Shown piece after piece: positions 1 through 5,803 of a stretch of DNA of 15,699 nucleotides. Origin of the DNA: Planctomycetaceae bacterium. Its GTDB lineage: Bacteria > Planctomycetota > Planctomycetia > Pirellulales > Pirellulaceae. The stretch lies in the NCBI GenBank assembly GCA_005773145.1, contig SXHS01000307.1:1-15699 (forward strand). Direction: 5' to 3'. Each line of letters begins with the position of its first letter. Position 1 is the stretch's first letter. A program made the translations under genes and the position numbers. The notes under the pieces were generated by a model. The model searched no databases, was not told the DNA's origin, and worked only from the letters and a program-made list of their open reading frames with translations.

Positions 1-1
1 C

Positions 2-253
2 GACGAACTAGCCCTTTGGCAAGCTCGCTGGCACATGCAAAATTGGCTCGACTGCATGCGGTCCCGACAACGGCCGGTCGCGGATGTGGAGATCGGCCAT
101 CGCTCGATCAGCGTCTGTCACCTGGCCAATATCACGCGGGCAGTCGGCCGCAAGCTGCAGTGGGATCCAGCCAAAGAGCAATTCGTCGGTGACGTTGAGG
201 CCAATCGGTACGTGACGCGCCCACGTCGACCGGGCTTCGAACTGCCCACCTAG
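2..253 (+). CDS. Gfo/Idh/MocA family oxidoreductase, C-terminal fragment
   Basis: The reading frame is open from the left window edge to a TAG stop, giving the last 83 residues of a longer protein. The segment W-H-M-Q-N-W-L-D-C-M-R-S-R followed by P-V-A-D-V-E-I-G-H-R-S and then K-L-Q-W-D-P-A-K-E-Q-F is the characteristic C-terminal end of planctomycete Gfo/Idh/MocA dehydrogenases, in which the E-I-G-H-R stretch and the W-D-P-x-K-E-x-F stretch are highly conserved. These are NAD(P)-dependent sugar or cyclitol oxidoreductases. The Rossmann domain and catalytic Lys/His lie outside the window, so substrate and any Tat signal cannot be judged. It converges on fwdB. The family call is firm; the exact function is unknown. 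Confidence 0.88.
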   Translation, partial: DELALWQARWHMQNWLDCMRSRQRPVADVEIGHRSISVCHLANITRAVGRKLQWDPAKEQFVGDVEANRYVTRPRRPGFELPT

Positions 254-266
254 TCCCGCTCGAAAC

Positions 267-322
267 AGTGGCATGGGCTTCCAGCCTGTGAGAAGAGTGG
301 CATAGGCTTCCAGCCTGTGAAG
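267..322. repeat. pair of REP-like palindromic units
   Basis: Two near-identical units start at 267 and 296, exactly 29 bases apart. Each contains the core GGCTTCCAGCCTGTG preceded by GTGGCATG or GTGGCATA. The second unit contains AGGCT-tcc-AGCCT, a 5-bp stem with a 3-base loop. The reverse complement of the same unit is found as another spaced pair at 6889-6945. I recall this motif as a widely dispersed intergenic element in planctomycete genomes. Here it sits between two convergent genes, where it could affect transcript ends. Confidence 0.85.
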
Positions 323-348
323 ATCATGCAAAAGACCTCGTCCACTCA

Positions 349-387
349 GAAAAAATAAGAAAATCGGCAGGCAGGATGCATGCCGCC
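349..387 (-). terminator. possible intrinsic terminator of fwdD-fwdB
   Basis: Read on the minus strand just after the fwdB stop, a short GC stem (GGCGG pairing with CTGCC through one G-U, or an alternative GGCA/TGCC pairing) is followed by a T-rich run ending in TTTTTT. The order of stem then U-run fits Rho-independent termination for the leftward fwdB transcript. The stem is short and its loop is long, so this is a moderate call. Confidence 0.4.
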
Positions 388-416
388 ACTTTGTCAGTGG
401 AATGGGCCACCTTTGG

Positions 417-1763
417 CTAGCCGGTCCCAGCCGCGGCCGGGACGATGCCCAACAGTTCCCGAACCCGCTTTTCGATACCTTGCAACACGTCGAAGTCGCT
501 GGGGAGAGGCGATTCAAACGCCGGACGAAGCGGAATGGGCACATCGTCCATGCGATAGACGGTCCCCGGCACGTTGATGCCATAGGTGGCCACGTTGAAC
601 GCGACGGTCGCGTGGCGGGTGGTCGGGGTTTCCTTGGGATCGAAGGCAATGTAAGGAATGGATGCCAAATGCTCGCGCGCGGGCTGGCTAAAATTGGCCA
701 TGGGGTCGCTGGCAATGATCATGGCGGCATCCGCCTCACGTCGCGCCAAAACGTCGGAGGCCGTGTACTCGCCTGGATTAAAACGCGGGTAGCCACGGGC
801 CAGGTTGACTCCGAAGGGATACCCCGTGCGCCACGACACCACGTTGTCGGCCCCCGTGACGTTTCCATGTCCGCGGTTGGGCTTACAGACAAACCGGGTG
901 TAACGGTTCATGTCTCGAGTGAGTGCCAAAAGGGCTTCGCTGTTAGCGTGTTTACCGCGCGTCATCGTCAAACCCATGCCGAAAAAGATCACGCCGTAGC
1001 GGGCCTTCTTCATCCGAACCATCAGATCTTGCCAAACAGCGATCGCCACCCCGGTTTCTCGCTCGACAAGATCGCCATCCAGCGGCAGGTCCTGTGCGAG
1101 CGCCCGCAGGGTCCACAAGGCCTCAAAATCCTTGCGCGGCTTGATCGGAATGAAAATATCGGCCGCCTTGGCGCTCTTGGTTTTTCGCACATCCACCACG
1201 ACACAGGTGCGGTCCTTACGTCCGTTGGGGAGGAACATCCCCTTGGGCATCAAGCTGTACTTGGTGAAATGTCGGGGATGGCTTTCGGCCGGATTCGACC
1301 CCCAAAAAATAATCATGTCCCCCCGGTTGCGAACTTCGCCCAGCGTTGCGGTTACCTCACCCACATTTTGAAATGCCATGCCGGATGGGCCATGGCAAAC
1401 GCTGGTCGTCGTATCCACCAAGCCGCCGATCCAATCGCCGATCGAGACAGCCACTCGCTGGGACTCGCAGGTGGTGTCGCTCAGGCCGTAAATGAGGGGA
1501 TACCGCGCCGTCGCGAGAATCTGCGCGGCTCGCTCGATACCATCTGCGAGAGGTGCCGGCTGTCCTTCCACCAGGCAACTGGGACGGTCTTCGATTTCAT
1601 GATTCAGAAACCACGCCGTGCCCAACACGCAGGCACGCTTCGCCTCCACAATCTTGTGACCCTGCACATGCAGATCGATGTCGTCGCACACGCAACCGCA
1701 GAACGTGCAGGTGGCGTCCCGCACGATCTTCAAGCTCAGCCCGTTGTCTTCGGTGTCGGACAT
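417..1763 (-). CDS. fwdB: formylmethanofuran dehydrogenase subunit B (metallopterin catalytic subunit)
   Basis: At 448 residues, this matches FwdB/FmdB, the subunit that in archaea holds the tungsten or molybdenum bis-pterin and reversibly reduces CO2 to formate for methanofuran formylation. Residues 19-45 hold C19-x2-C22-x3-C26-x18-C45, the [4Fe-4S] pattern of the family, including the C-G-C-V-C-D-D and A-C-V-L-G blocks. C123 in S-V-C-H-G-P is at the position of the metal-ligating cysteine of archaeal FwdB. The block F-W-G-S-N-P followed by H-P-R-H at about 153-165 is also typical. The ATG is preceded by a strong GGAGGTGA (1768-1775). The start lies inside the end of fwdD (28-base overlap), so the two are co-translated. 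The proteobacterial FhcB homologue is, as I recall, cofactor-free; this one keeps the ligands. Subunits A and C are not in the window. Confidence 0.93.
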   Translation of the reverse strand: MSDTEDNGLSLKIVRDATCTFCGCVCDDIDLHVQGHKIVEAKRACVLGTAWFLNHEIEDRPSCLVEGQPAPLADGIERAAQILATARYPLIYGLSDTTCESQRVAVSIGDWIGGLVDTTTSVCHGPSGMAFQNVGEVTATLGEVRNRGDMIIFWGSNPAESHPRHFTKYSLMPKGMFLPNGRKDRTCVVVDVRKTKSAKAADIFIPIKPRKDFEALWTLRALAQDLPLDGDLVERETGVAIAVWQDLMVRMKKARYGVIFFGMGLTMTRGKHANSEALLALTRDMNRYTRFVCKPNRGHGNVTGADNVVSWRTGYPFGVNLARGYPRFNPGEYTASDVLARREADAAMIIASDPMANFSQPAREHLASIPYIAFDPKETPTTRHATVAFNVATYGINVPGTVYRMDDVPIPLRPAFESPLPSDFDVLQGIEKRVRELLGIVPAAAGTG

Positions 1764-2110
1764 CCCATCACCTCCAAGCGAACATCAATACCCTTACTGG
1801 TGGGCATTCCCGAACCGTGCGTATCGCCACCCATCAAACGACTCGATAGGTCCCCGTATGCGATGAACAAAATGCCCACTGGCAATTCGTCCCCCTTGGA
1901 CGGCACCACTGCGACTTCAATGCTGCCCCACTCGCTGATCAATCGTACTCTATCCCCCGTAGCAATCCCCAATCGCTGCATATCGTGACTGGTCATCTGC
2001 AACGCATGGATCTCTTCTTGATAACCGGACTGAAACTTCCCCTCGCTGATGCCAACACCCTGCTTGCTGGTGCGGCCAGGAATCAAGATAAACGAATCGG
2101 CGAGGGGCAT
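1736..2110 (-). CDS. fwdD: formylmethanofuran dehydrogenase subunit D (molybdopterin dinucleotide-binding domain)
   Basis: A 124-residue protein made of a single molybdopterin-dinucleotide-binding double-psi beta-barrel domain. Family markers are the N-terminal I-P-G-R-T-S-K-Q-G, the motif L-G-I-A-T-G-D-R-V-R with the following E-W-G-S-I-E-V, the central G-I-L-F-I-A-Y-G-D, and the C-terminal D-T-H-G-S-G-M-P-T-S-K-G. In archaeal enzymes this small subunit completes the pterin cofactor site of FwdB, a domain fused to the catalytic chain in most other molybdopterin oxidoreductases. It is the first gene of a two-gene unit; its end overlaps the fwdB start by 28 bases. The start is the ATG with only a weak purine-rich sequence ahead of it. 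I do not know a FwdD counterpart in the methylotroph Fhc complex, so its presence supports a cofactor-bearing enzyme. Confidence 0.9.
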   Translation of the reverse strand: MPLADSFILIPGRTSKQGVGISEGKFQSGYQEEIHALQMTSHDMQRLGIATGDRVRLISEWGSIEVAVVPSKGDELPVGILFIAYGDLSSRLMGGDTHGSGMPTSKGIDVRLEVMGCPTPKTTG

Positions 2111-2130
2111 GGTGGCTTTCGTTTTCTATC

Positions 2131-2155
2131 GAGGGGGCGCCGGCGAGCGCCCCTC
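2131..2155 (-). other. hairpin in the fwdD leader
   Basis: GAGGGGGCGC (2131-2140) pairs with GCGCCCCTC (2147-2155) around a six-base loop, with one bulged G. It lies 21-45 bases upstream of the fwdD ATG, within the predicted leader. It has no U-run, so it is not an obvious terminator. It could affect mRNA stability or ribosome access. It is too small to be a molybdenum-cofactor riboswitch. Confidence 0.4.
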
Positions 2156-2177
2156 AACTCACAGTATCCTAGATCCA

Positions 2178-2215
2178 AACTCTTCATTATATCTCAAGTG
2201 GGTGGCAAACGCCAG
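2178..2215 (-). promoter_or_regulatory. candidate sigma-70-type promoter for fwdD-fwdB
   Basis: On the minus strand a perfect TATAAT lies at 2191-2186, preceded at 17 bases by a poor -35 (TGGCGT). It would give a start near 2178 and a leader of about 68 bases containing the 2131-2155 hairpin. The -10 match is exact but the -35 is weak, and planctomycete promoters are poorly defined. Confidence 0.35.
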
Positions 2216-2322
2216 CATCGCCACCGGCGTGTCATTGGCCGTTTTCGCGACTGTTGCGGTACGTAACTCTGTCTTTCCTCGCCACACGCTGGAAAGGAGG
2301 AGGGCACGGCATGTTACGATGA

Positions 2323-2448
2323 ATGTTGGCGTGCGGGGAATGGTTCGCGCATTGTGCCATGTCCGTGTTACCGAATCGCTGGATGCGTCCGACCGAGAAA
2401 CCCCAGAAACGGGAAGAAAAGTATGATTCAAGCAAACACGGGCAGTGA
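2323..2448 (+). CDS. possible short leader ORF upstream of the methyltransferase gene
   Basis: A strong Shine-Dalgarno-like GGAAAGGAGGAGGG (2291-2304) is followed at normal spacing by ATG TTA CGA TGA (2311-2322), a three-codon ORF. This is immediately followed by ATG at 2323, opening a 41-codon frame that ends at 2448, 26 bases inside the methyltransferase gene and in another frame. The encoded peptide begins M-L-A-C-G-E-W and resembles nothing I know. The layout looks like an upstream leader that could couple translation into the downstream gene, but a chance purine run is equally possible. Confidence 0.25.
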   Translation: MLACGEWFAHCAMSVLPNRWMRPTEKPQKREEKYDSSKHGQ

Positions 2449-3475
2449 CAACCGATCATCGTTGCCCCCGCAGTCGCGACGCCGGCTACGTCAACAGTAC
2501 CTGCTCTGCACCGATCCGGAAGAATACCGCCAGCATGGACTGGGGCCACTGCCAGCAGATGCGAACGGGCGCAGCCTGTATCTCGACCTGGTCAAGCGGG
2601 CGGTCTGCAACATCCTGTACGAGGATCTGCCTGATATTTTTTATGACCATAATCGAAGGCCTATGTTGGCGACGGACTTCGACCTTACCCGACGGGTATG
2701 GGGAGAAGATCTCCCGTCCGCGGCACATACCATGGTCGGTGTGAAGCGACTGGAAAACGTACAACATTGCATCGAGGAGATCTTACGAGAGAAAGTCCCC
2801 GGTGATTTGGTCGAGGCGGGAGTCATGTGCGGAGGCGCAGCAGTCTTCATGCGGGCGTGTCTCAAGGCGTATAACATCACCGATCGCCGAGTGTTTGCCT
2901 GCGATGCGTTCGTACCGCCGCGGCCACCCATTCCGTTTCTACTCCGCTTGCTCGGCCGCACAGTGCTCTTCACGCTGGCATCCATTCCAAACCGTTTGTG
3001 GCAACGATGGCTGTTCTTCCGCTGCCAGGCATTACAGGGAGACTATCGTGCATTTCCCGATTGCGAGGATCCCAGCGATGATCTGATTCATTTCACCATG
3101 TGGATGTTGCGGCACCCCAGCGTTGCCTTTCGTCGGCGGGCGACGGGCCTGAACAACGTGTGCTCTCACTTCGCCCGGTATGGCTTGCTGGACGACCAAG
3201 TCGTTCTCCTGCAAGGCTTCTTCTCGGAAACATTACCGAAGGCACCCCTGAGGGACGTGGCCGTGCTCCGCCTAGACGGCGACACGTTTGAAGGCACCAT
3301 GGACGTCATGAATTTGCTCTACCCTAAGCTTGCCAGCGGAGGCTTCTGCATCATCGACGATTATCATTCCTTTTCAGACTGCCGCCGCGCCGTTGACCTC
3401 TATCGCGACGAGCACAAAATCAAGGACAAAATGGAGCCCATCGACAATCTGGCGGTATTTTGGAGAAAATCGTGA
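2423..3475 (+). CDS. TylF/MycF family SAM-dependent O-methyltransferase with an internal insertion
   Basis: A 350-residue protein of the TylF/MycF/NovP family of class I, metal-dependent methyltransferases that act on sugar or related hydroxyls. Signature blocks are M-V-G-V-K-R-L-E-N-V-Q (104-114), P-G-D-L-V-E-A-G-V-M-C-G-G-A (126-139, SAM-binding glycine loop), R-Y-G-L-L-D-D-Q-V (252-260), L-R-L-D-G-D (282-287) and I-I-D-D-Y (310-314). D285, D312 and D313 have the same spacing as the metal ligands of MycF/NovP. The usual D-S-F-E-G-L-P loop after the SAM domain's acidic residue is replaced by a much longer region (about 162-245), including a hydrophobic/basic stretch at 169-200. The ATG at 2423 is chosen because GGGAAG lies at good spacing and the more upstream start is GTG without support. 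Converges on AOR with a 35-base gap. Substrate unknown. Confidence 0.88.
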   Translation: MIQANTGSDNRSSLPPQSRRRLRQQYLLCTDPEEYRQHGLGPLPADANGRSLYLDLVKRAVCNILYEDLPDIFYDHNRRPMLATDFDLTRRVWGEDLPSAAHTMVGVKRLENVQHCIEEILREKVPGDLVEAGVMCGGAAVFMRACLKAYNITDRRVFACDAFVPPRPPIPFLLRLLGRTVLFTLASIPNRLWQRWLFFRCQALQGDYRAFPDCEDPSDDLIHFTMWMLRHPSVAFRRRATGLNNVCSHFARYGLLDDQVVLLQGFFSETLPKAPLRDVAVLRLDGDTFEGTMDVMNLLYPKLASGGFCIIDDYHSFSDCRRAVDLYRDEHKIKDKMEPIDNLAVFWRKS

Positions 3476-3510
3476 TCGGGCCGAATGTGGCATATCGAAG
3501 AACATCGACG

Positions 3511-5409
3511 TCACCCAGAATTTTGACCGTCCCTAAGCTTCCATTGTTGGACGATCGCCTCGGGCAGTTCTCCCTCATCCGTCCAGCCCCGCGCTCGGTT
3601 GTAAGCTACGATTAATCCTGCCAGTTGGGCGCGGGAAAGCCGGGCTTCGCCATCGGTCGCGAGCGATTCTTCCAGGAATCGATCGGGGAGCGTATCTTCC
3701 TGAGGACGCCAGCCGGCTTGGATATTGAACCACTTCTTGGCGTTGATGATTCGCCGCGCCGCGTCGTGTAACTCCGCACCGCTCAAATCCCAACCCGTCA
3801 CACAGCGCAACAGCTCGGCTCCGTCTTCAAACAAGTCATCAAATACACCGCGCAGAAACTTGCAGAGAATCAACGAATCCATCACGGCGGCCCGATCCTC
3901 GGTCTCGATCGCGAGTGGAACGGCGCGGCGATCCACGCGCCGGCGATCCACCTGTGCCGACAGGTCAACCTCGTAGGCACCGCTGCGGTTATGGTCCGCT
4001 CCGCGTGTGCCCACGGCGAAGCCCAGCGCCATCGTTTGCATCGCGCGGGGCTCGTAGCCGGGGATCTCCAGACCTTTGACCTGTGGCGCAATCCGCTCAG
4101 CTGCGGGACCGATGCGGGCGGCCAGCCGCCGACTCCCCTCGGCCAGCGAGTCGCCGATTCCCTGGCGATTACTGATGCACTCAATCGCACTGAGCAGGGC
4201 ATCGCCATCGCCAAAGCGCAGCCAAGGCGCGTCCAGCCAACCTCGCTCGACGCATTCCATGGCGAAGGCAATGGTCCCGCCCGTACTGATCGTATCCAGA
4301 CCGAGCTGATCGCAACGCTGCGACGCCCGCAAGACAACGTCTCCATCCACAATTCCGCACAGTGGTCCCAACGCAAAAAGATTCTCGTACTCGACGCGCA
4401 CTCCCGTATCGGGCGCGGACGGATCGTCTTTCGCCGCCAACGCGTAGATGTGCTCGCAGCCCACCGTGCAGGCGACGCACGACGCGCGGGTCCGTGCGTG
4501 GGTCATACCCAGCGATTCCGGAGCCAAGCGATCGACCTGGTCCATGCGGCCATCTTGAAAATTGCGAGTGGGGAGCGCCGACAGGCGGTTAAGGACCAAT
4601 AGATTGGCCGCCGTCCCCAATTCGCGGTACTTGGCCGTTGCGGGACCAAAGGATTTCTCCGAGAGCCGCTTGGCGTGTTGGACCAATGACGTGGCATCAT
4701 GCCAAACACAACGCTGTTGGCCGCGCACGGCGACAGCCTTGAGGTTCTTGGCGCCCAAGACCGCGCCGCTCCCGCCCCGACCCGCGTGTCGCCCATCGTG
4801 CGAGAGCGTTGCGTACCGCACACATCGCTCGCCCGCCGGACCGATCACGGCAAATTGAAAATCCGCGCCGTAGGTCTGACGCAACCAGGCCTCGGCCTGG
4901 CCGATTTCGGCCCCCCAAATCGATTCCGCCGATTCCAGTCGAGCCTCGCCGTTATCGATGATCAAGATTGATGGCCGAGACGACCGTCCGGTGACCACAA
5001 TCGCATCGGCGCCACATTTCTTGCCCGCCAAAGCAAAGCCGCTGCTGGCCAAGGAGTCGTTGAGCCGATCGGTCAGAGGCCCCTTGCAAACCACCGCAAA
5101 CTTGGCCGAGGTGGTCACGGGGCTGCCAACCAAGGGACTGAAGACGAAGGCCAGCGGTGCCTCGGGAGCCAATGGATCGTGTTGTACGGCCCCCTCGCGC
5201 AGCATCACATAGGTCCCCAAACCCACGCCGCCGAGATACTGGCGCAACACGTCCCACGAAAGGCTGACCCATCGCGATCGGCCATCGGTCACATCGACGC
5301 ACAGATACCGCCCGTGATACCCGGGCGTATGAGTCGCTCGATCAGGGGAAATCGATGTCGCGTCTACTTGGAATGATCGAGCCACATGCCACGTTGCGTT
5401 TGGAGCCAA
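3511..5409 (-). CDS. aldehyde:ferredoxin oxidoreductase family protein (tungsten pterin enzyme)
   Basis: A 632-residue, full-length AOR-family protein. These enzymes oxidise aldehydes to acids with ferredoxin, using a tungsten bis-pterin and one [4Fe-4S] cluster. Visible markers: G-Y-H-G-R-Y-L (30-36) opening the N-terminal pterin domain; R-G-G-S-G-A-V-L-G-A-K-N-L-K-A (211-225); the cluster cysteines C311-x2-C314-x3-C318; G-T-R-G-A-D-H (467-473); D511-x3-L-C516, the family's fourth cluster cysteine and pterin contact; and the C-terminal F-N-I-Q-A-G-W with D-x-L-P-D-R-F. All four cluster cysteines are present. The start is uncertain: TTG at 5409 has no good ribosome binding site, the next candidate is GTG at 5385, and the conserved fold begins only near residue 30. 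It is the last gene after DUF1080 and the MoaD-like gene. The substrate cannot be told from sequence. Confidence 0.93.
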   Translation of the reverse strand: MAPNATWHVARSFQVDATSISPDRATHTPGYHGRYLCVDVTDGRSRWVSLSWDVLRQYLGGVGLGTYVMLREGAVQHDPLAPEAPLAFVFSPLVGSPVTTSAKFAVVCKGPLTDRLNDSLASSGFALAGKKCGADAIVVTGRSSRPSILIIDNGEARLESAESIWGAEIGQAEAWLRQTYGADFQFAVIGPAGERCVRYATLSHDGRHAGRGGSGAVLGAKNLKAVAVRGQQRCVWHDATSLVQHAKRLSEKSFGPATAKYRELGTAANLLVLNRLSALPTRNFQDGRMDQVDRLAPESLGMTHARTRASCVACTVGCEHIYALAAKDDPSAPDTGVRVEYENLFALGPLCGIVDGDVVLRASQRCDQLGLDTISTGGTIAFAMECVERGWLDAPWLRFGDGDALLSAIECISNRQGIGDSLAEGSRRLAARIGPAAERIAPQVKGLEIPGYEPRAMQTMALGFAVGTRGADHNRSGAYEVDLSAQVDRRRVDRRAVPLAIETEDRAAVMDSLILCKFLRGVFDDLFEDGAELLRCVTGWDLSGAELHDAARRIINAKKWFNIQAGWRPQEDTLPDRFLEESLATDGEARLSRAQLAGLIVAYNRARGWTDEGELPEAIVQQWKLRDGQNSG

Positions 5410-5418
5410 GAAGGAACA

Positions 5419-5439
5419 CGGCGAGCCGACGGCTCACCG
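5419..5439 (-). repeat. hairpin between moaD-like gene and AOR
   Basis: On the minus-strand RNA, CGGUGAGCC pairs with GGCUCGCCG over nine base pairs (one G-U) with a three-base loop. It fills almost the whole 31-base gap between the MoaD-like stop and the AOR start and leaves no recognisable ribosome binding site. It resembles the short GC palindromes dispersed elsewhere in this window, so it may be an inserted REP-like unit. Confidence 0.6.
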
Positions 5440-5440
5440 G

Positions 5441-5803
5441 CTAACCACCCGCGTCGGCGGACAATATCAAGACGGTCTGCCCATCGGTTAACCACTCGGG
5501 CCCACTTCCCACAAAGCGAGCGCCATCAATATTCGCCGCCAAACCAGCCGCGAGTTGGTCGCCTGCCATACAAGCCGCTCCCCAGGCGGGGAAGACATCA
5601 ACAAGACGTTTCAAAACCTGCCGAAACTCAACGGGCCTATGATCAAACCGCAGACGGACGGAGGCCGTTTGCGTACGTTGACGTGGGATTCCAAAAAATT
5701 CCACCGTGACGACTGTCGCCTCGGATGGCTGCTGATCAGCACGATGGCCTTCGTCTGGCAACGGAACCCACGCTCCGCGAAGGGGCGCGTCGTCGGCACT
5801 CAC
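5441..5803 (-). CDS. MoaD/ThiS-like ubiquitin-fold sulfur carrier protein
   Basis: A 120-residue protein whose residues 31-120 follow the MoaD/ThiS beta-grasp pattern: V-T-V-E-F-F-G-I-P-R (32-41), a helix with F-P-A-W-G-A-A-C (71-78), N-I-D-G-A-R-F-V (91-98), L-T-D-G-Q-T-V-L-I-L-S (105-115), and the terminal Gly-Gly that is thiocarboxylated in this family. MoaD donates sulfur to precursor Z in molybdopterin synthesis, and MoaD-like genes often neighbour AOR genes. The GTG start overlaps the preceding stop as GTGA (5800-5803) and has GGAG at five-base spacing, so it is translationally coupled to the DUF1080 gene. The first 30 residues are a non-conserved extension. No MoaE partner is nearby, so it could serve an AOR-specific pterin or protein-modification role instead. 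Confidence 0.85.
   Translation of the reverse strand: MSADDAPLRGAWVPLPDEGHRADQQPSEATVVTVEFFGIPRQRTQTASVRLRFDHRPVEFRQVLKRLVDVFPAWGAACMAGDQLAAGLAANIDGARFVGSGPEWLTDGQTVLILSADAGG

Noticed and set aside
267..322. Two evenly spaced repeats as a possible tiny CRISPR array
   Set aside because: Only two units, spacers of a few bases, internal palindrome, and the same unit elsewhere in the opposite orientation; no cas genes.
402..1988. 528-codon open frame on the plus strand opposite fwdB and fwdD
   Set aside because: It is antisense to two clearly recognised genes, has no family resemblance, and long antisense frames are common in GC-rich coding DNA.
2111..2200. Possible molybdenum/tungsten cofactor riboswitch ahead of fwdD
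   Set aside because: The predicted leader is only about 68 bases with one simple hairpin, much smaller than the known Moco motif.
2354..2422. Longer N-terminus of the methyltransferase from GTG at 2354
   Set aside because: The extra 23 residues are unlike the family, and the ATG at 2423 has its own ribosome site.
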